Below are positions 24,867-32,518 of a DNA stretch of 64,000 nucleotides, one piece after another. Both the position numbers and the translations under genes were made by a program. The stretch lies in the NCBI GenBank assembly GCA_043812795.1, contig JBDRLU010000042.1, positions 26,110-90,109 of the forward strand. Reading direction: 5' to 3'. The notes below the pieces were generated by a model, which was given only the letters and a program-made list of their open reading frames with translations, had not been told where the DNA came from and did no database searches. How positions within the stretch are numbered: position 1 is the stretch's first letter; the number at the start of each line of letters is the position of its first letter. The DNA is from JBDRLU01 sp043812795. Its GTDB lineage: Bacteria; Chloroflexota; Dehalococcoidia; Dehalococcoidales; UBA2162.

Positions 24867-27053
24867 ATGGAACTTATTCCTACCGGCGGTTGCCACGACT
24901 GTGGCGCAAAATGCCCTTACAAAGTCTGGGTGGAAAATGGAGTTGCCAAACGCATCGAACCCTACGAAGATTTACGTCCCTGCATTCGTGGCTATGCCTA
25001 TCTGGAGCGGCTTTATTCACCCGAACGACTGAAGGCTCCCCTCAAACGGGTGGGGGAACGGGGCGAGGGTAAGTTCAAGGAAATATCCTGGGATGAAGCC
25101 CTTGATACGGTGGCCGGTGAACTACTCCGCGTGAAGCAGACCTACGGCAATGCCGCCATCATGGGCGTGCTCGGCAGTGCTTATCAGGGCCATCTGCATA
25201 ACTCAGGGGTACTGCAACGGCTATTGAATATGTTCGGCGGCTACACCGGTCTCTGGGGGTCGATGTCCGCCGAGGCCAAAGCGGCCGCCTCCACCATAAC
25301 TTACGGCACTTTCAATACCGGTCACAGCCAGGACGACATTCTGGCGACGAAGCTGGTGGTGATGTTCGGAGCTAATCCGGCGGTAACGACCAATGGTACC
25401 GATAGCACCTTCAGTCTCATTCGGGCCAAAGAAAAAGGTATCAGGTTCATTGCCTTCGACCCGCGTTACAGCAATTCCATCGCCATTCTGGCCGACCAGT
25501 GGATACCGATATATCCCGGCACGGATGCGGCAGTATTGCTGGCGATGGCCCATGTCATCATCACCGAAAACCTTTACGACCGCAAATTCCTCGATACTTA
25601 CACGGTTGGTTTTGATAAGTTTGCCGACTATGTTCTGGGTAAAGAAGATGGCCTGGCCAAGACGCCGGCCTGGGCGGAGCCGCTTACCGGGGTTGATGCT
25701 AAAGTAACCGAACAGGTAGCCCGCGAATATGCCACCAATAAGCCGGCAGTCATCCTTTCCGGGAATGCTCCCGGGCGTACGGCTTACGGCGAGCAGTTCC
25801 ACCGGGCGACTCATGCTCTGGCGGCGATGACCGGTAATATCGGCGTCCATGGTGGCAGTCCGGCCGGCATGGGACGTCTGCCCGGCGGTGCTCCCGGCGA
25901 GAGGTTGAGCCTGGGACCTTCGCTGCCTACCGGCAAGAACGCCGTCGAAAAGGAAGACCTGGGACCGATGATGGGCAGCCCGGTGCTCGATTCCAACAAG
26001 AAGAACCGCTACCGGGTGAATTCCACCCAGGTGTGGGATGCCATTCTTAAGGGTAAGGCCGGCGGTTATCCCGCCGATATTAAATTACTGTACGTCGTCA
26101 TGCGTAATATCGTGAACCAGTACCCGAATACCAACAAGACCAGAGAGGCTCTCAAAAACGTGGAGTTTTTCGTCACTCACGACCAGTTTCTCACACCCAG
26201 CGGTAAGTTTGCCGATATTATTTTACCGGTAACCACCCACTGGGAGAAGACTGATTTCCTGCGCTCGCACACGACCTATTTCATTCTGGCCAATAAGGTC
26301 GTTAACCCCCTGCCCGGCAGCAAGAGCGACTTCGAAGTTTGTGCCGAACTGGCCAGGAGATTAGGCTTACCTGCCTACAGTACCAAGACGGAAGATGAAT
26401 GGCTCAAAGAAATAATTGCCATGGGGCCGGATAGCTCTAAAGAGATTAAGGACTATGACCAGCTTAAGAAAGACGGGCTGCACCGGATGAAACCGGTAGA
26501 ACCCGTCGTGGCCTTCACGGAACAAATTAACGACCCCGAACATAACCGTTTCCCGACGCCATCAGGGAAAATCGAAATCTTCTCACAGCGGCTGGCTGAC
26601 CTCAACAACCCGCTTACGCCACCGATTCCCAAATATATCCCGACCTGGGAAGGTAGAGAAGACCCGCTGTTCCAGCAGTACCCGCTGCAACTGGTCACTT
26701 TCCACGTTAAGACGAGGACTCATTCCACCTTCTATAATATCGCCTCGGTAAGAGAGCTGGACCATCGCACTACCCGCAGCGTCTGGATTAATCCGGTGGA
26801 TGCGGAAAAGCGGGGCATTACCGATGGTGAAAAAGTCAGGGTCTTTAACGGACGCGGGGAGATGGTCATCGAGGCTTTTGTTACCAACCGGATTATGCCC
26901 GGGGTGGTGGCTATCGGCGAAGGTTCCTGGTACCAGCCCGATGAAAACTGGCTCGACCATGGCGGTTGTGCTAACGTCCTGACTCGCGACCAACCCTCGC
27001 CGATGGGGTCGCACGCGTCGAACACAAGTCTAGTCCAGGTGGAGAGGCGGTGA
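24867..27053 (+). CDS. DmsA-like molybdopterin oxidoreductase (paralogue 2)
   Basis: This 728-residue enzyme is the paralogue of the 16401-18590 gene product. It has all four cluster cysteines (9, 12, 16 and 39) and a candidate Mo-ligating Ser134 in 'GSMSAEAK'. Like its paralogue it lacks a Tat signal. Shared segments include 'GKAGGYPADIK', 'TPSGKIEI' and the C-terminal 'PDENWLDHGGCANVLT'. ATG 24867 is preferred to GTG 24846 because the 'gaggggg' ribosome site lies between them. The ferredoxin gene follows after three bases. The substrate is unknown. Confidence 0.9.
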   Translation: MELIPTGGCHDCGAKCPYKVWVENGVAKRIEPYEDLRPCIRGYAYLERLYSPERLKAPLKRVGERGEGKFKEISWDEALDTVAGELLRVKQTYGNAAIMGVLGSAYQGHLHNSGVLQRLLNMFGGYTGLWGSMSAEAKAAASTITYGTFNTGHSQDDILATKLVVMFGANPAVTTNGTDSTFSLIRAKEKGIRFIAFDPRYSNSIAILADQWIPIYPGTDAAVLLAMAHVIITENLYDRKFLDTYTVGFDKFADYVLGKEDGLAKTPAWAEPLTGVDAKVTEQVAREYATNKPAVILSGNAPGRTAYGEQFHRATHALAAMTGNIGVHGGSPAGMGRLPGGAPGERLSLGPSLPTGKNAVEKEDLGPMMGSPVLDSNKKNRYRVNSTQVWDAILKGKAGGYPADIKLLYVVMRNIVNQYPNTNKTREALKNVEFFVTHDQFLTPSGKFADIILPVTTHWEKTDFLRSHTTYFILANKVVNPLPGSKSDFEVCAELARRLGLPAYSTKTEDEWLKEIIAMGPDSSKEIKDYDQLKKDGLHRMKPVEPVVAFTEQINDPEHNRFPTPSGKIEIFSQRLADLNNPLTPPIPKYIPTWEGREDPLFQQYPLQLVTFHVKTRTHSTFYNIASVRELDHRTTRSVWINPVDAEKRGITDGEKVRVFNGRGEMVIEAFVTNRIMPGVVAIGEGSWYQPDENWLDHGGCANVLTRDQPSPMGSHASNTSLVQVERR

Positions 27054-27056
27054 AAT

Positions 27057-27635
27057 ATGCAACGAGGATTTTACTTCGACCAATCACGGTGCTCGGGTTG
27101 CGATGCCTGTACGGTAGCCTGCAAACAGTGGCATAACCATGACCGGCAGGTAGCTAACTGGAGGTGGTTGACGACCCTGGAGGAAGGCAAGTTTCCCGAT
27201 GTATCGGTATCCTTTCTTACCCTGACCTGCCTGCACTGTGCTCATCCCGCCTGCATTGAGGCCTGTCCGGCCAATGCCATCACCAAAAGAAAAGAAGATG
27301 GGGTGGTATTGGTTGACCAGAATAAATGCCTCGGTAAAGAAGCCTGCGGGTCGCTGTGCCTGGAAGCCTGTTCCTACCAGGCCCCGAAGTTCGGCACCGA
27401 GGCTAATGCCAAAATGGAAAAATGCGATTTCTGTCTCGACCGCATCGACGCTGGTCAGGAACCGATGTGTGTCAGTGCTTGTCCCTTACGGGCGCTGGAC
27501 GCCGGACCTCTGGACGAACTGAAAAAGAAGTATGGCACTCTGTCCAAGGTGCCGGGATTTGTTCCCGATGCCAAACTAGGGCCGGCCATTGTGTTTAAAG
27601 CGAAATCAGTTCCAGCTAAATCAAAGAGGAGGTAA
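27057..27635 (+). CDS. DmsB-like 4Fe-4S ferredoxin subunit (paralogue 2)
   Basis: The 192-residue electron-transfer partner of the preceding enzyme has four cysteine groups: 'CSGCDACTVACKQW', 'CLHCAHPACIEACP', 'CLGKEACGSLCLEACS' and 'CDFCLDRIDAGQEPMCVSACP'. The third group has the same 'CLGK' insertion as the first DmsB-like protein, and its last Cys-Pro is Cys-Ser. It ends three bases before the gamma-glutamyltransferase-like gene, so all three genes probably share a transcript. Confidence 0.92.
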   Translation: MQRGFYFDQSRCSGCDACTVACKQWHNHDRQVANWRWLTTLEEGKFPDVSVSFLTLTCLHCAHPACIEACPANAITKRKEDGVVLVDQNKCLGKEACGSLCLEACSYQAPKFGTEANAKMEKCDFCLDRIDAGQEPMCVSACPLRALDAGPLDELKKKYGTLSKVPGFVPDAKLGPAIVFKAKSVPAKSKRR

Positions 27636-27638
27636 TCC

Positions 27639-29261
27639 ATGAAGAACATCGTCGTCGCGCCACAGCCAAGGGCGGTCGAAGCCGGTATCGAGATGTACCG
27701 GAAAGGCGGCAATGCCATCGATGCCGCTGTTGCCACCGGCTTTGCCCAGGGTGTCATCGACCCCACCAATACCTCCCTCGGTGGCATGGGTGTCCTCTCC
27801 ATCTATCATGCCAAGTCCGGCGACCGGACGATGATTTCTTTTCATGGTAAAGCACCCCTCAATGCCACGCCGACGATGTTCGAGCCGATACCTGGACAGG
27901 TAGACGGCCCGATGTCCACCGGCACCTGGCTGGTCAAAGACTATGCCAATCAACTGGGTTACAAATCTATCACCGTACCCGGTGATTCGATGGCGCTGTG
28001 CCAGGCCCTCGCTAAATACGGCACCATACCCCTCAAGGAAGTGCTCCAGCCGGCGATAAGATATGCTAACGAAGGCTGGCGGGTAGGCGCCGAGCAGCGT
28101 CAGGGCTGGCTCCGTCCGACGCCGAGCGGCCGGCTGGATATTCTCACCCGCTTCCGGGCCACGCCGCCGGGGGCCAAACTTTACACCAAGAATAATGGCC
28201 AGCCCCTCGATGTCGGCGACCTGGTGGTCAATAAAGACCTGGGTAATACCCTCAGCAAGATTGCCGAAGGCGGGGCGGATGTCTTCTACAAGGGTGAGAT
28301 TGCCCGGACTATCGCCGATGATTTCAAGAAGCACGGCGGGCTGATTACCGAAAAAGACTTAAACCAGTACCAGACAAGGATAGAGTCGCCGCTGAAATCT
28401 ACTTACCGCGGGTATGATTTGACCTCTTCGACACCACCGGCGGGCGGTCTGGTCGTCCTGCAGATGCTCAATATCCTCGAGGGCTTCGAGTTGAGCAAGA
28501 TGGACCCGATGAGCGTCGAGTACGTCCATTTGCTGGCAGAAACGATGCGCCTTGCCTATTACGATATGAACCGTTACTTGGGCGACCCGGCCTTCGTCAA
28601 AATCCCGCTGGACAGGCTGCTCTCCAAGGAATACGCCGCCGAGTGCCGTAAGAAAATCAATCCGAACCAGAGAATGGAACTGCCCAAGATAGATGAAGCT
28701 CCATCGGGGGAGACCACCCAGGTCACGGCCGTGGACGCTCAGGGCAACGCCGTTTCCCTGACCCACACGCTGGGGGCGGTTTCCGGTGTGGTCACTGCCG
28801 GACTGGGCTTCATGTATAACGGCGCCATGCACCGCTTTAATCCCAATCCCGGTTTTGCTAATTCCATTGTCCCCGGCAAGAGCCGCGTCACCGGCATGTC
28901 CACGACCATGGTCTTCAAAGATGGCAAGCTGTTCATGTGCCTCGGCGCCCCGGGCGGACAGTCAATCATTTTGGGGGTTTTCCAGACTATCCTCAATGTT
29001 ATCGACCACAAGATTAGTGTCCTCGAGGCGGTCTCCGTGCCGCGCTTCCACTGCGAAGGCGGTGCCATCACTCTGGAAAATAGATATCCCTCCTCGCTGT
29101 TAGACGAACTGAAGAAAAAGGGCCATCCCGTCGCCCAGAGTATGTACAGCTATGACGGCCAGCTCTCCGGTAACGTCCATGCCGTCGTCATCGACCGGGC
29201 GGCTGATAAACTCACCGGTGCCGCTGACCCGCGCTCGCCGGGCACCGCGATGTATTATTAA
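27639..29261 (+). CDS. ggt: Gamma-glutamyltransferase-like Ntn hydrolase, no signal peptide
   Basis: This 540-residue protein has the gamma-glutamyltransferase fold and should self-cleave into two chains at a Thr nucleophile (Thr359 or Thr360 in 'SGETTQVTAVD'). The usual TTH is TTQ here. Other family segments are 'GGNAIDAAVA', 'LGGMGVLSIYHAKSG', 'TPPAGGLVVLQMLNIL' and 'GAPGGQSIILGVFQTILNVIDH'. Unlike most family members it has no signal peptide, so it should be cytosolic. Its placement three bases behind a molybdoenzyme pair suggests it processes the substrate or product of that enzyme; this is inference. Confidence 0.88.
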   Translation: MKNIVVAPQPRAVEAGIEMYRKGGNAIDAAVATGFAQGVIDPTNTSLGGMGVLSIYHAKSGDRTMISFHGKAPLNATPTMFEPIPGQVDGPMSTGTWLVKDYANQLGYKSITVPGDSMALCQALAKYGTIPLKEVLQPAIRYANEGWRVGAEQRQGWLRPTPSGRLDILTRFRATPPGAKLYTKNNGQPLDVGDLVVNKDLGNTLSKIAEGGADVFYKGEIARTIADDFKKHGGLITEKDLNQYQTRIESPLKSTYRGYDLTSSTPPAGGLVVLQMLNILEGFELSKMDPMSVEYVHLLAETMRLAYYDMNRYLGDPAFVKIPLDRLLSKEYAAECRKKINPNQRMELPKIDEAPSGETTQVTAVDAQGNAVSLTHTLGAVSGVVTAGLGFMYNGAMHRFNPNPGFANSIVPGKSRVTGMSTTMVFKDGKLFMCLGAPGGQSIILGVFQTILNVIDHKISVLEAVSVPRFHCEGGAITLENRYPSSLLDELKKKGHPVAQSMYSYDGQLSGNVHAVVIDRAADKLTGAADPRSPGTAMYY

Positions 29262-29282
29262 GAAAATACCCCATCCCCCTGT

Positions 29283-29340
29283 CCCCCTTCCCCTAGTAGG
29301 GGAAGGGGGTAAAATTTTAAAAAGAGGGCTACACCCTCTT
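29283..29340. repeat. Two-hairpin intergenic repeat, copy 2 (inverted)
   Basis: A 12-base stem (29283-29294 with 29298-29309), a 'taaaatttt' spacer and a 7-base stem (29322-29328 with 29334-29340) reproduce the order of the other copies in reverse. It lies 20 bases after the ggt-like gene and probably acts as its terminator. Confidence 0.65.
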
Positions 29341-29491
29341 AAACACCTGGTTTCCAACAGACCCGCCTACGTATCTTCACCCTTCGCAACCGTCCCGAGG
29401 TCGCTTAGCACTTCTATATCGACTTTCGTCGGTTCAGGGTAGTCCCGCTGTTAGCTTATCCCACCACACGTATCTCCCAGAACAAGGAAAT

Positions 29492-29506
29492 TTAACGTAA
29501 CGTTAA
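29492..29506. promoter_or_regulatory. Perfect palindrome, possible operator
   Basis: TTAACGT-A-ACGTTAA is a perfect inverted repeat with 7-base arms. A related half-site (ACGTTA) follows at 29518-29523. It sits about 110 bases upstream of the likely transcription start for the zinc-ribbon gene. Confidence 0.4.
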
Positions 29507-29568
29507 TACTGTTTTCACGTTATTTTAATGTACAGTTGCTAATATATATTTTTCCAAGAGTTTTCCTC

Positions 29569-29611
29569 TGTGACAATAGTCACATACAATGAGTCAGCCC
29601 CACCCTATACT
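29569..29611 (+). promoter_or_regulatory. CRP/FNR-family site and class II promoter
   Basis: TGTGA-N6-TCACA at 29569-29584 is a perfect CRP-consensus palindrome. A -10 box TATACT lies at 29606-29611 and the -35 position (CATACA) is weak. With transcription starting near 29618 the operator centre would be at about -41.5, the position for class II activation. The gene downstream starts at 29656. Confidence 0.6.
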
Positions 29612-29655
29612 GGGGTCAGTAGCTGAAAGGTTGGAGTACTGACAGGAGGGCAAAG

Positions 29656-29889
29656 ATGGTAAGAGAAGGATTTGTACCAAAGCATTGCCCGCGCTGTGGC
29701 GGAAATATGTACCTTGAAAAAGACCATGAGGAGTGGTACGAACGCTGCCTTATGTGTGGTTATTACCGGGTACTCAGAGTACTGGTCACGGCTGAAAAGG
29801 GAGCCGGCGCATCAGAATCGGGAGAAGCCGGGGTAAGTACCAAAGATAACCTGACTGAAAAACGGAAAAAGGTGCCTGCCAGGAAATGA
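29656..29889 (+). CDS. Small zinc-ribbon protein
   Basis: This 77-residue protein has a zinc ribbon of two CxxC knuckles, 'HCPRCGGNMYLEKDH' and 'RCLMCGYYRVLRV', followed by a charged, probably disordered tail ending in 'KKVPARK'. A ribosome site 'caggaggg' precedes the ATG. The function is unknown; nucleic-acid or protein binding is typical of such ribbons. It is the first gene behind the CRP/FNR-type promoter and begins a run of small Cys-rich genes. Confidence 0.75.
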   Translation: MVREGFVPKHCPRCGGNMYLEKDHEEWYERCLMCGYYRVLRVLVTAEKGAGASESGEAGVSTKDNLTEKRKKVPARK

Positions 29890-29928
29890 AACCTACGGTG
29901 CTTTCCGTACCTTTCCAGGACTGCTACA

Positions 29929-30369
29929 ATGTGTTTGATGGCAGATACTTCCGGTCAGAGTCCGGCACGAGGCACACTGGTCTGTTTCCGGTGTGGAGCG
30001 TGCTGTAGTGATTTTCAACCTGCCCTGAGCGTTGCCGAAGCGAGGCGGATTAGCGATGCCTTGGGTCTGGGATGGGTTAAGTTCCTTGACCACTATACTG
30101 ACTCACGCTGGGTCGGTGATACCTTTCTTCTCCGGCAGCGCCACGGCAGCTGCGTCTTTCTCGAGCGACACGAAGGTAGTGCCCTGAGTACTTGCCTCAT
30201 TGAGCCCTTTAAGCCTTCCGCCTGTCGGGACTGGATGCCGGGGTGGGAAAAAACGGAATGCCGTAAAGGGTTAGCCCGGTACTGGGAACTGACCGCGGAC
30301 TGTTCCGGGAAGCTCCAGGGCCCTGAGGAAAAAATCAGACAATTTCAGTCTTTTCTGGAACAATTATAG
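29929..30369 (+). CDS. YkgJ-family cysteine cluster protein
   Basis: This 146-residue protein has the YkgJ (CxxCxxCC) signature 'CFRCGACCSDFQPALS' near residue 22, with further cysteines in 'GSCVFLERH', 'STCLIEPFKPSACRDWMPGW' and 'TADCSGKL'. The family is proposed to bind a zinc ion or iron-sulfur cluster; its role is not known. It lies 39 bases after the zinc-ribbon gene. Two in-frame starts exist (ATG 29929 and ATG 29938). Confidence 0.8.
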   Translation: MCLMADTSGQSPARGTLVCFRCGACCSDFQPALSVAEARRISDALGLGWVKFLDHYTDSRWVGDTFLLRQRHGSCVFLERHEGSALSTCLIEPFKPSACRDWMPGWEKTECRKGLARYWELTADCSGKLQGPEEKIRQFQSFLEQL

Positions 30370-30455
30370 AGCCGTCAGCTTTAAACTATTTATTTCCATT
30401 CCGACGACACGTCGTCCTTTAGCGAAAAGACGTCTTGCAATGACAATTGTAAGGA

Positions 30456-30545
30456 GTTGCTAGAAGAGGGCGAAGCCCTCTTATTCTTATTTCCCCCTCT
30501 CCTTTTAGGAGAGGGTTCACCCTGAAGGGATTAAGGGTGAGGTCG
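30456..30545. repeat. Two-hairpin intergenic repeat, copy 3
   Basis: Stems at 30464-30470/30476-30482 and 30495-30503/30507-30515. Bases 30456-30515 match 32391-32450 at 59 of 60 positions, so this pair is recent or under selection. The tail diverges into a 'caccctgaagggattaagggtg' palindrome. Confidence 0.85.
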
Positions 30546-30641
30546 GACTATAAAGAAGTGCCAGAAGGAGAACAGCAAAGTCGGCTTTTAAAGTCGCCGA
30601 AAAAGAGATAATTGAAAACCAACCGAAAACGATACTCAAAC

Positions 30642-30670
30642 TGGACAATTGGTCAGAATACGAATATAAT
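30642..30670 (+). promoter_or_regulatory. Putative promoter of the FmdB-like gene
   Basis: TGGACA (30642-30647) and a perfect TATAAT (30665-30670) are 17 bases apart, 28 bases upstream of the start codon. Confidence 0.6.
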
Positions 30671-30697
30671 CTGATAGTCTGAGGAGGTTTTTACGAT

Positions 30698-30991
30698 ATG
30701 CCCATCTATGAATATGAATGTCAGGCTTGCTCCTGCCGCTTCGAAGTCAGACAGAGCTTTGGTGATGATTCCGAAGCCATCTGTCCCCGCTGCAAGGGTA
30801 AGGCCCGGCGAACGTTTTCACCTGTCCCGGTTATTTTCAAAGGGTCAGGATTTTACAGCACAGACCATCGGAAAGGTAAGGCGGAACCGACCGCCAAGGA
30901 CATGGACAAAGCAGCCGAAGTGGACAAGCTAGCCAAATCTCTCGAAGATAAAGGGGATACGGCGAGTGAAGCCAAACCTAAGGCCGGTTGA
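30698..30991 (+). CDS. FmdB-family zinc-ribbon protein
   Basis: This 97-residue protein begins with the FmdB zinc ribbon: 'MPIYEYECQACSCRFEV' and 'AICPRCKGKARRTFSPV', followed by 'GSGFYSTDHR'. The rest is a charged tail. FmdB was named as a putative regulator in methylotrophs, but the wider family has no settled function. A strong 'gaggaggtttttacgat' leader precedes the ATG and a good promoter lies just upstream. Confidence 0.88.
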   Translation: MPIYEYECQACSCRFEVRQSFGDDSEAICPRCKGKARRTFSPVPVIFKGSGFYSTDHRKGKAEPTAKDMDKAAEVDKLAKSLEDKGDTASEAKPKAG

Positions 30992-31106
30992 TAGATATTC
31001 CTCGAATTGCTGATAGCATTTCATCACCAACCAGATGATAGAATAAATCGGGAACACACCGTAAGGTCTCTCCCGGCGAGGGAAGGCTTCGGAAGGGAGT
31101 TGTGCT

Positions 31107-31277
31107 GTGGAAGCATGTACCAAACGAATCTACTGTGCCGATTGCCAGAGGCTGGTTAAGTGCCGGCAAGAACAGGTCAGTGGCAAAGACTCTGTATTAT
31201 GCTCCCGGTGCGGCCGTCTGCTCTGGGTTCACGAGCCTACCGGTTGGAAGTACGCTGCGAAAGCGGCTGGCAGTTAA
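31107..31277 (+). CDS. 56-residue zinc-ribbon-like protein
   Basis: A short frame starts at GTG 31107 with 'ggaagggag' about eight bases upstream. The product has two cysteine pairs, 'YCADCQRLVKC' and 'LCSRCGRLLWVHEPTGW', a layout typical of a small zinc ribbon with one additional cysteine. It ends 41 bases before the universal stress protein gene and is probably co-transcribed with it. No family is recognised; the call rests on the cysteine pattern and ribosome site. Confidence 0.6.
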   Translation: MEACTKRIYCADCQRLVKCRQEQVSGKDSVLCSRCGRLLWVHEPTGWKYAAKAAGS

Positions 31278-31318
31278 TCCCTGGACTAGACAAGATTCCG
31301 GTTTAGGAGGGCAGGCTA

Positions 31319-32203
31319 ATGTATCAGCGGATACTGGTGCCGTTGGACGGCTCTCGTGCCGCCGAAGTCGTTCTTCCCTATGCCGAGGAAATCGTCACTA
31401 AAACCGGGGCCGAAATCATCCTGGTCAGCGTTTCTGAAACGAAGACTACCGATATCGACCATCTTTATCGTTCCTATCTTGAGCGTGTCACCGAGCAGGT
31501 ACACGACCGGCTCAAAAGCTATGGCGCCAAAGAGACGAAAGTTAGGACCAAAGTCCTTATCGGCAAACCGGCTAATGAAATCGTAAGTTGTGCCGATGAG
31601 AATGACGTCGACCTGATTGCTCTGGCCAGCCATGGAGGTTCAGCGCAGGGGTCATGGCTATTAGGTGCTATCGCCGGTAGGGTGCTCAGGGTAGCCGCAA
31701 GGCCGGTGCTGCTGGTCAGGACTCCCGCCAGCGCTACCGCCCGTAAAGAGAAGCGACTGGTAAAGAAGATTCTGGTGCCCCTCGATGGGTCTAAAGCCGG
31801 CGAGTCGGCCTTGCCGTGTCTCGAAATGCTGGCGCCGTCATTAGGTGCCGAACTGGTGCTGTTCCAGGTAGTGCGGCCAATCACTGTCTGGGCCGGAGTC
31901 GAGGGCGGGGCCGCTTACGTCGTGCCCCAGGATGAGGACACTCTGAAGTCCTCGGCACTGGAGTATCTTAACGGCATTGGCAAACAGCTACAGGAAAAAG
32001 GGCTGCGCACATCGAGTATCGTCGTTCTGGGTGCTCCCGCCGAGCAAATTCTCGATTATGCTGCCAGTAATACTATCGACCTTATTGCCATGGCCACTCA
32101 TGGCCGGTCGGGTATCGGGCGGTGGGTCTTCGGTAGCGTTACCGACAAGATACTCCATGCCGGCGATACGGCCGTCCTGGTCGTCCGTTCGGTTAAGACA
32201 TAA
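31319..32203 (+). CDS. Tandem universal stress protein
   Basis: This 294-residue cytosolic protein contains two UspA domains (about 1-140 and 148-290). The second has a clean ATP-binding motif, 'ATHGRSGIGRWVFGSVT' (G2xG9xG[S/T]). The first is degenerate at this site ('ASHGGSAQGSWLLGAIA'), so one half may bind nucleotide and the other act structurally. Each domain begins with the usual 'ILVPLDGS'. It starts at ATG 31319 behind 'aggaggg'. It follows the small zinc-ribbon gene closely and closes the set of genes downstream of the FmdB-like promoter. Confidence 0.92.
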   Translation: MYQRILVPLDGSRAAEVVLPYAEEIVTKTGAEIILVSVSETKTTDIDHLYRSYLERVTEQVHDRLKSYGAKETKVRTKVLIGKPANEIVSCADENDVDLIALASHGGSAQGSWLLGAIAGRVLRVAARPVLLVRTPASATARKEKRLVKKILVPLDGSKAGESALPCLEMLAPSLGAELVLFQVVRPITVWAGVEGGAAYVVPQDEDTLKSSALEYLNGIGKQLQEKGLRTSSIVVLGAPAEQILDYAASNTIDLIAMATHGRSGIGRWVFGSVTDKILHAGDTAVLVVRSVKT

Positions 32204-32235
32204 TACCCCTTACGAACACCTGTTATAATTATCCG

Positions 32236-32290
32236 CTCGTGGTGAGCTTGTCGAACCACGAGTCACCCTTCGACAGGCTTAGGGTGAACG
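32236..32290. repeat. TTCGACAAGCTCACC-type palindromic repeat
   Basis: The left half forms a hairpin ('ctcgtggt...accacgag') and the right half reads 'cccttcgacaggcttagggtga', the complement-like partner of the same repeat class. The type is common in environmental bacterial genomes, from general knowledge. Single copy in this window. Confidence 0.6.
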
Positions 32291-32390
32291 TGAACTATAA
32301 ACAAGAGAAGAGATTTTTAAAGAGAAAGGGCGTGTGCCTCTTCTTTTACTATAGTCCTATTTGGTTTCGGTTGAGGGTAACTCAATAGAA

Positions 32391-32465
32391 GTTGTTAGAA
32401 GAGGGCGAAGCCCTCTTATTCTTATTTCCCCCTCTCCTTTTAGGAGAGGGGTTAGGGGTGAGGTG
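32391..32465. repeat. Two-hairpin intergenic repeat, copy 4
   Basis: Bases 32391-32450 differ from 30456-30515 at a single position. It ends in 'ggggttaggggtgaggtgag'. It lies between the convergent usp and tyrA genes and can terminate both. Confidence 0.85.
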
Positions 32466-32518
32466 AGAGATTGGCGAATAGGTTTACCACCGGCGTCGGT
32501 TCGACCAGCAACATTCGA

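Larger units (their letters stand above)
29262..29655. other. Intergenic region with terminator repeat and regulated promoter
   Basis: This 394-base gap holds the hairpin repeat at its left end, an AT-rich right half, a 15-base palindrome at 29492-29506 and a CRP/FNR-type operator with a -10 box near 29569-29611. I see no convincing reading frame or RNA gene in 29341-29490. Confidence 0.7.
30370..30697. other. Intergenic region with repeats and fmdB promoter
   Basis: The 328-base gap contains a fragment of the TCATTGC-type palindromic repeat (30398-30450), a full two-hairpin repeat (30456-30545) and the promoter of the next gene. No reading frame was found in it. Confidence 0.7.
32204..32518. 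other. Intergenic region with two repeat families
   Basis: The 315-base gap between two convergent genes holds a GTGGTGAGCTTGTCGAACCAC-type palindromic repeat (32236-32290) and the two-hairpin repeat (32391-32465). No gene is seen. Confidence 0.7.
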
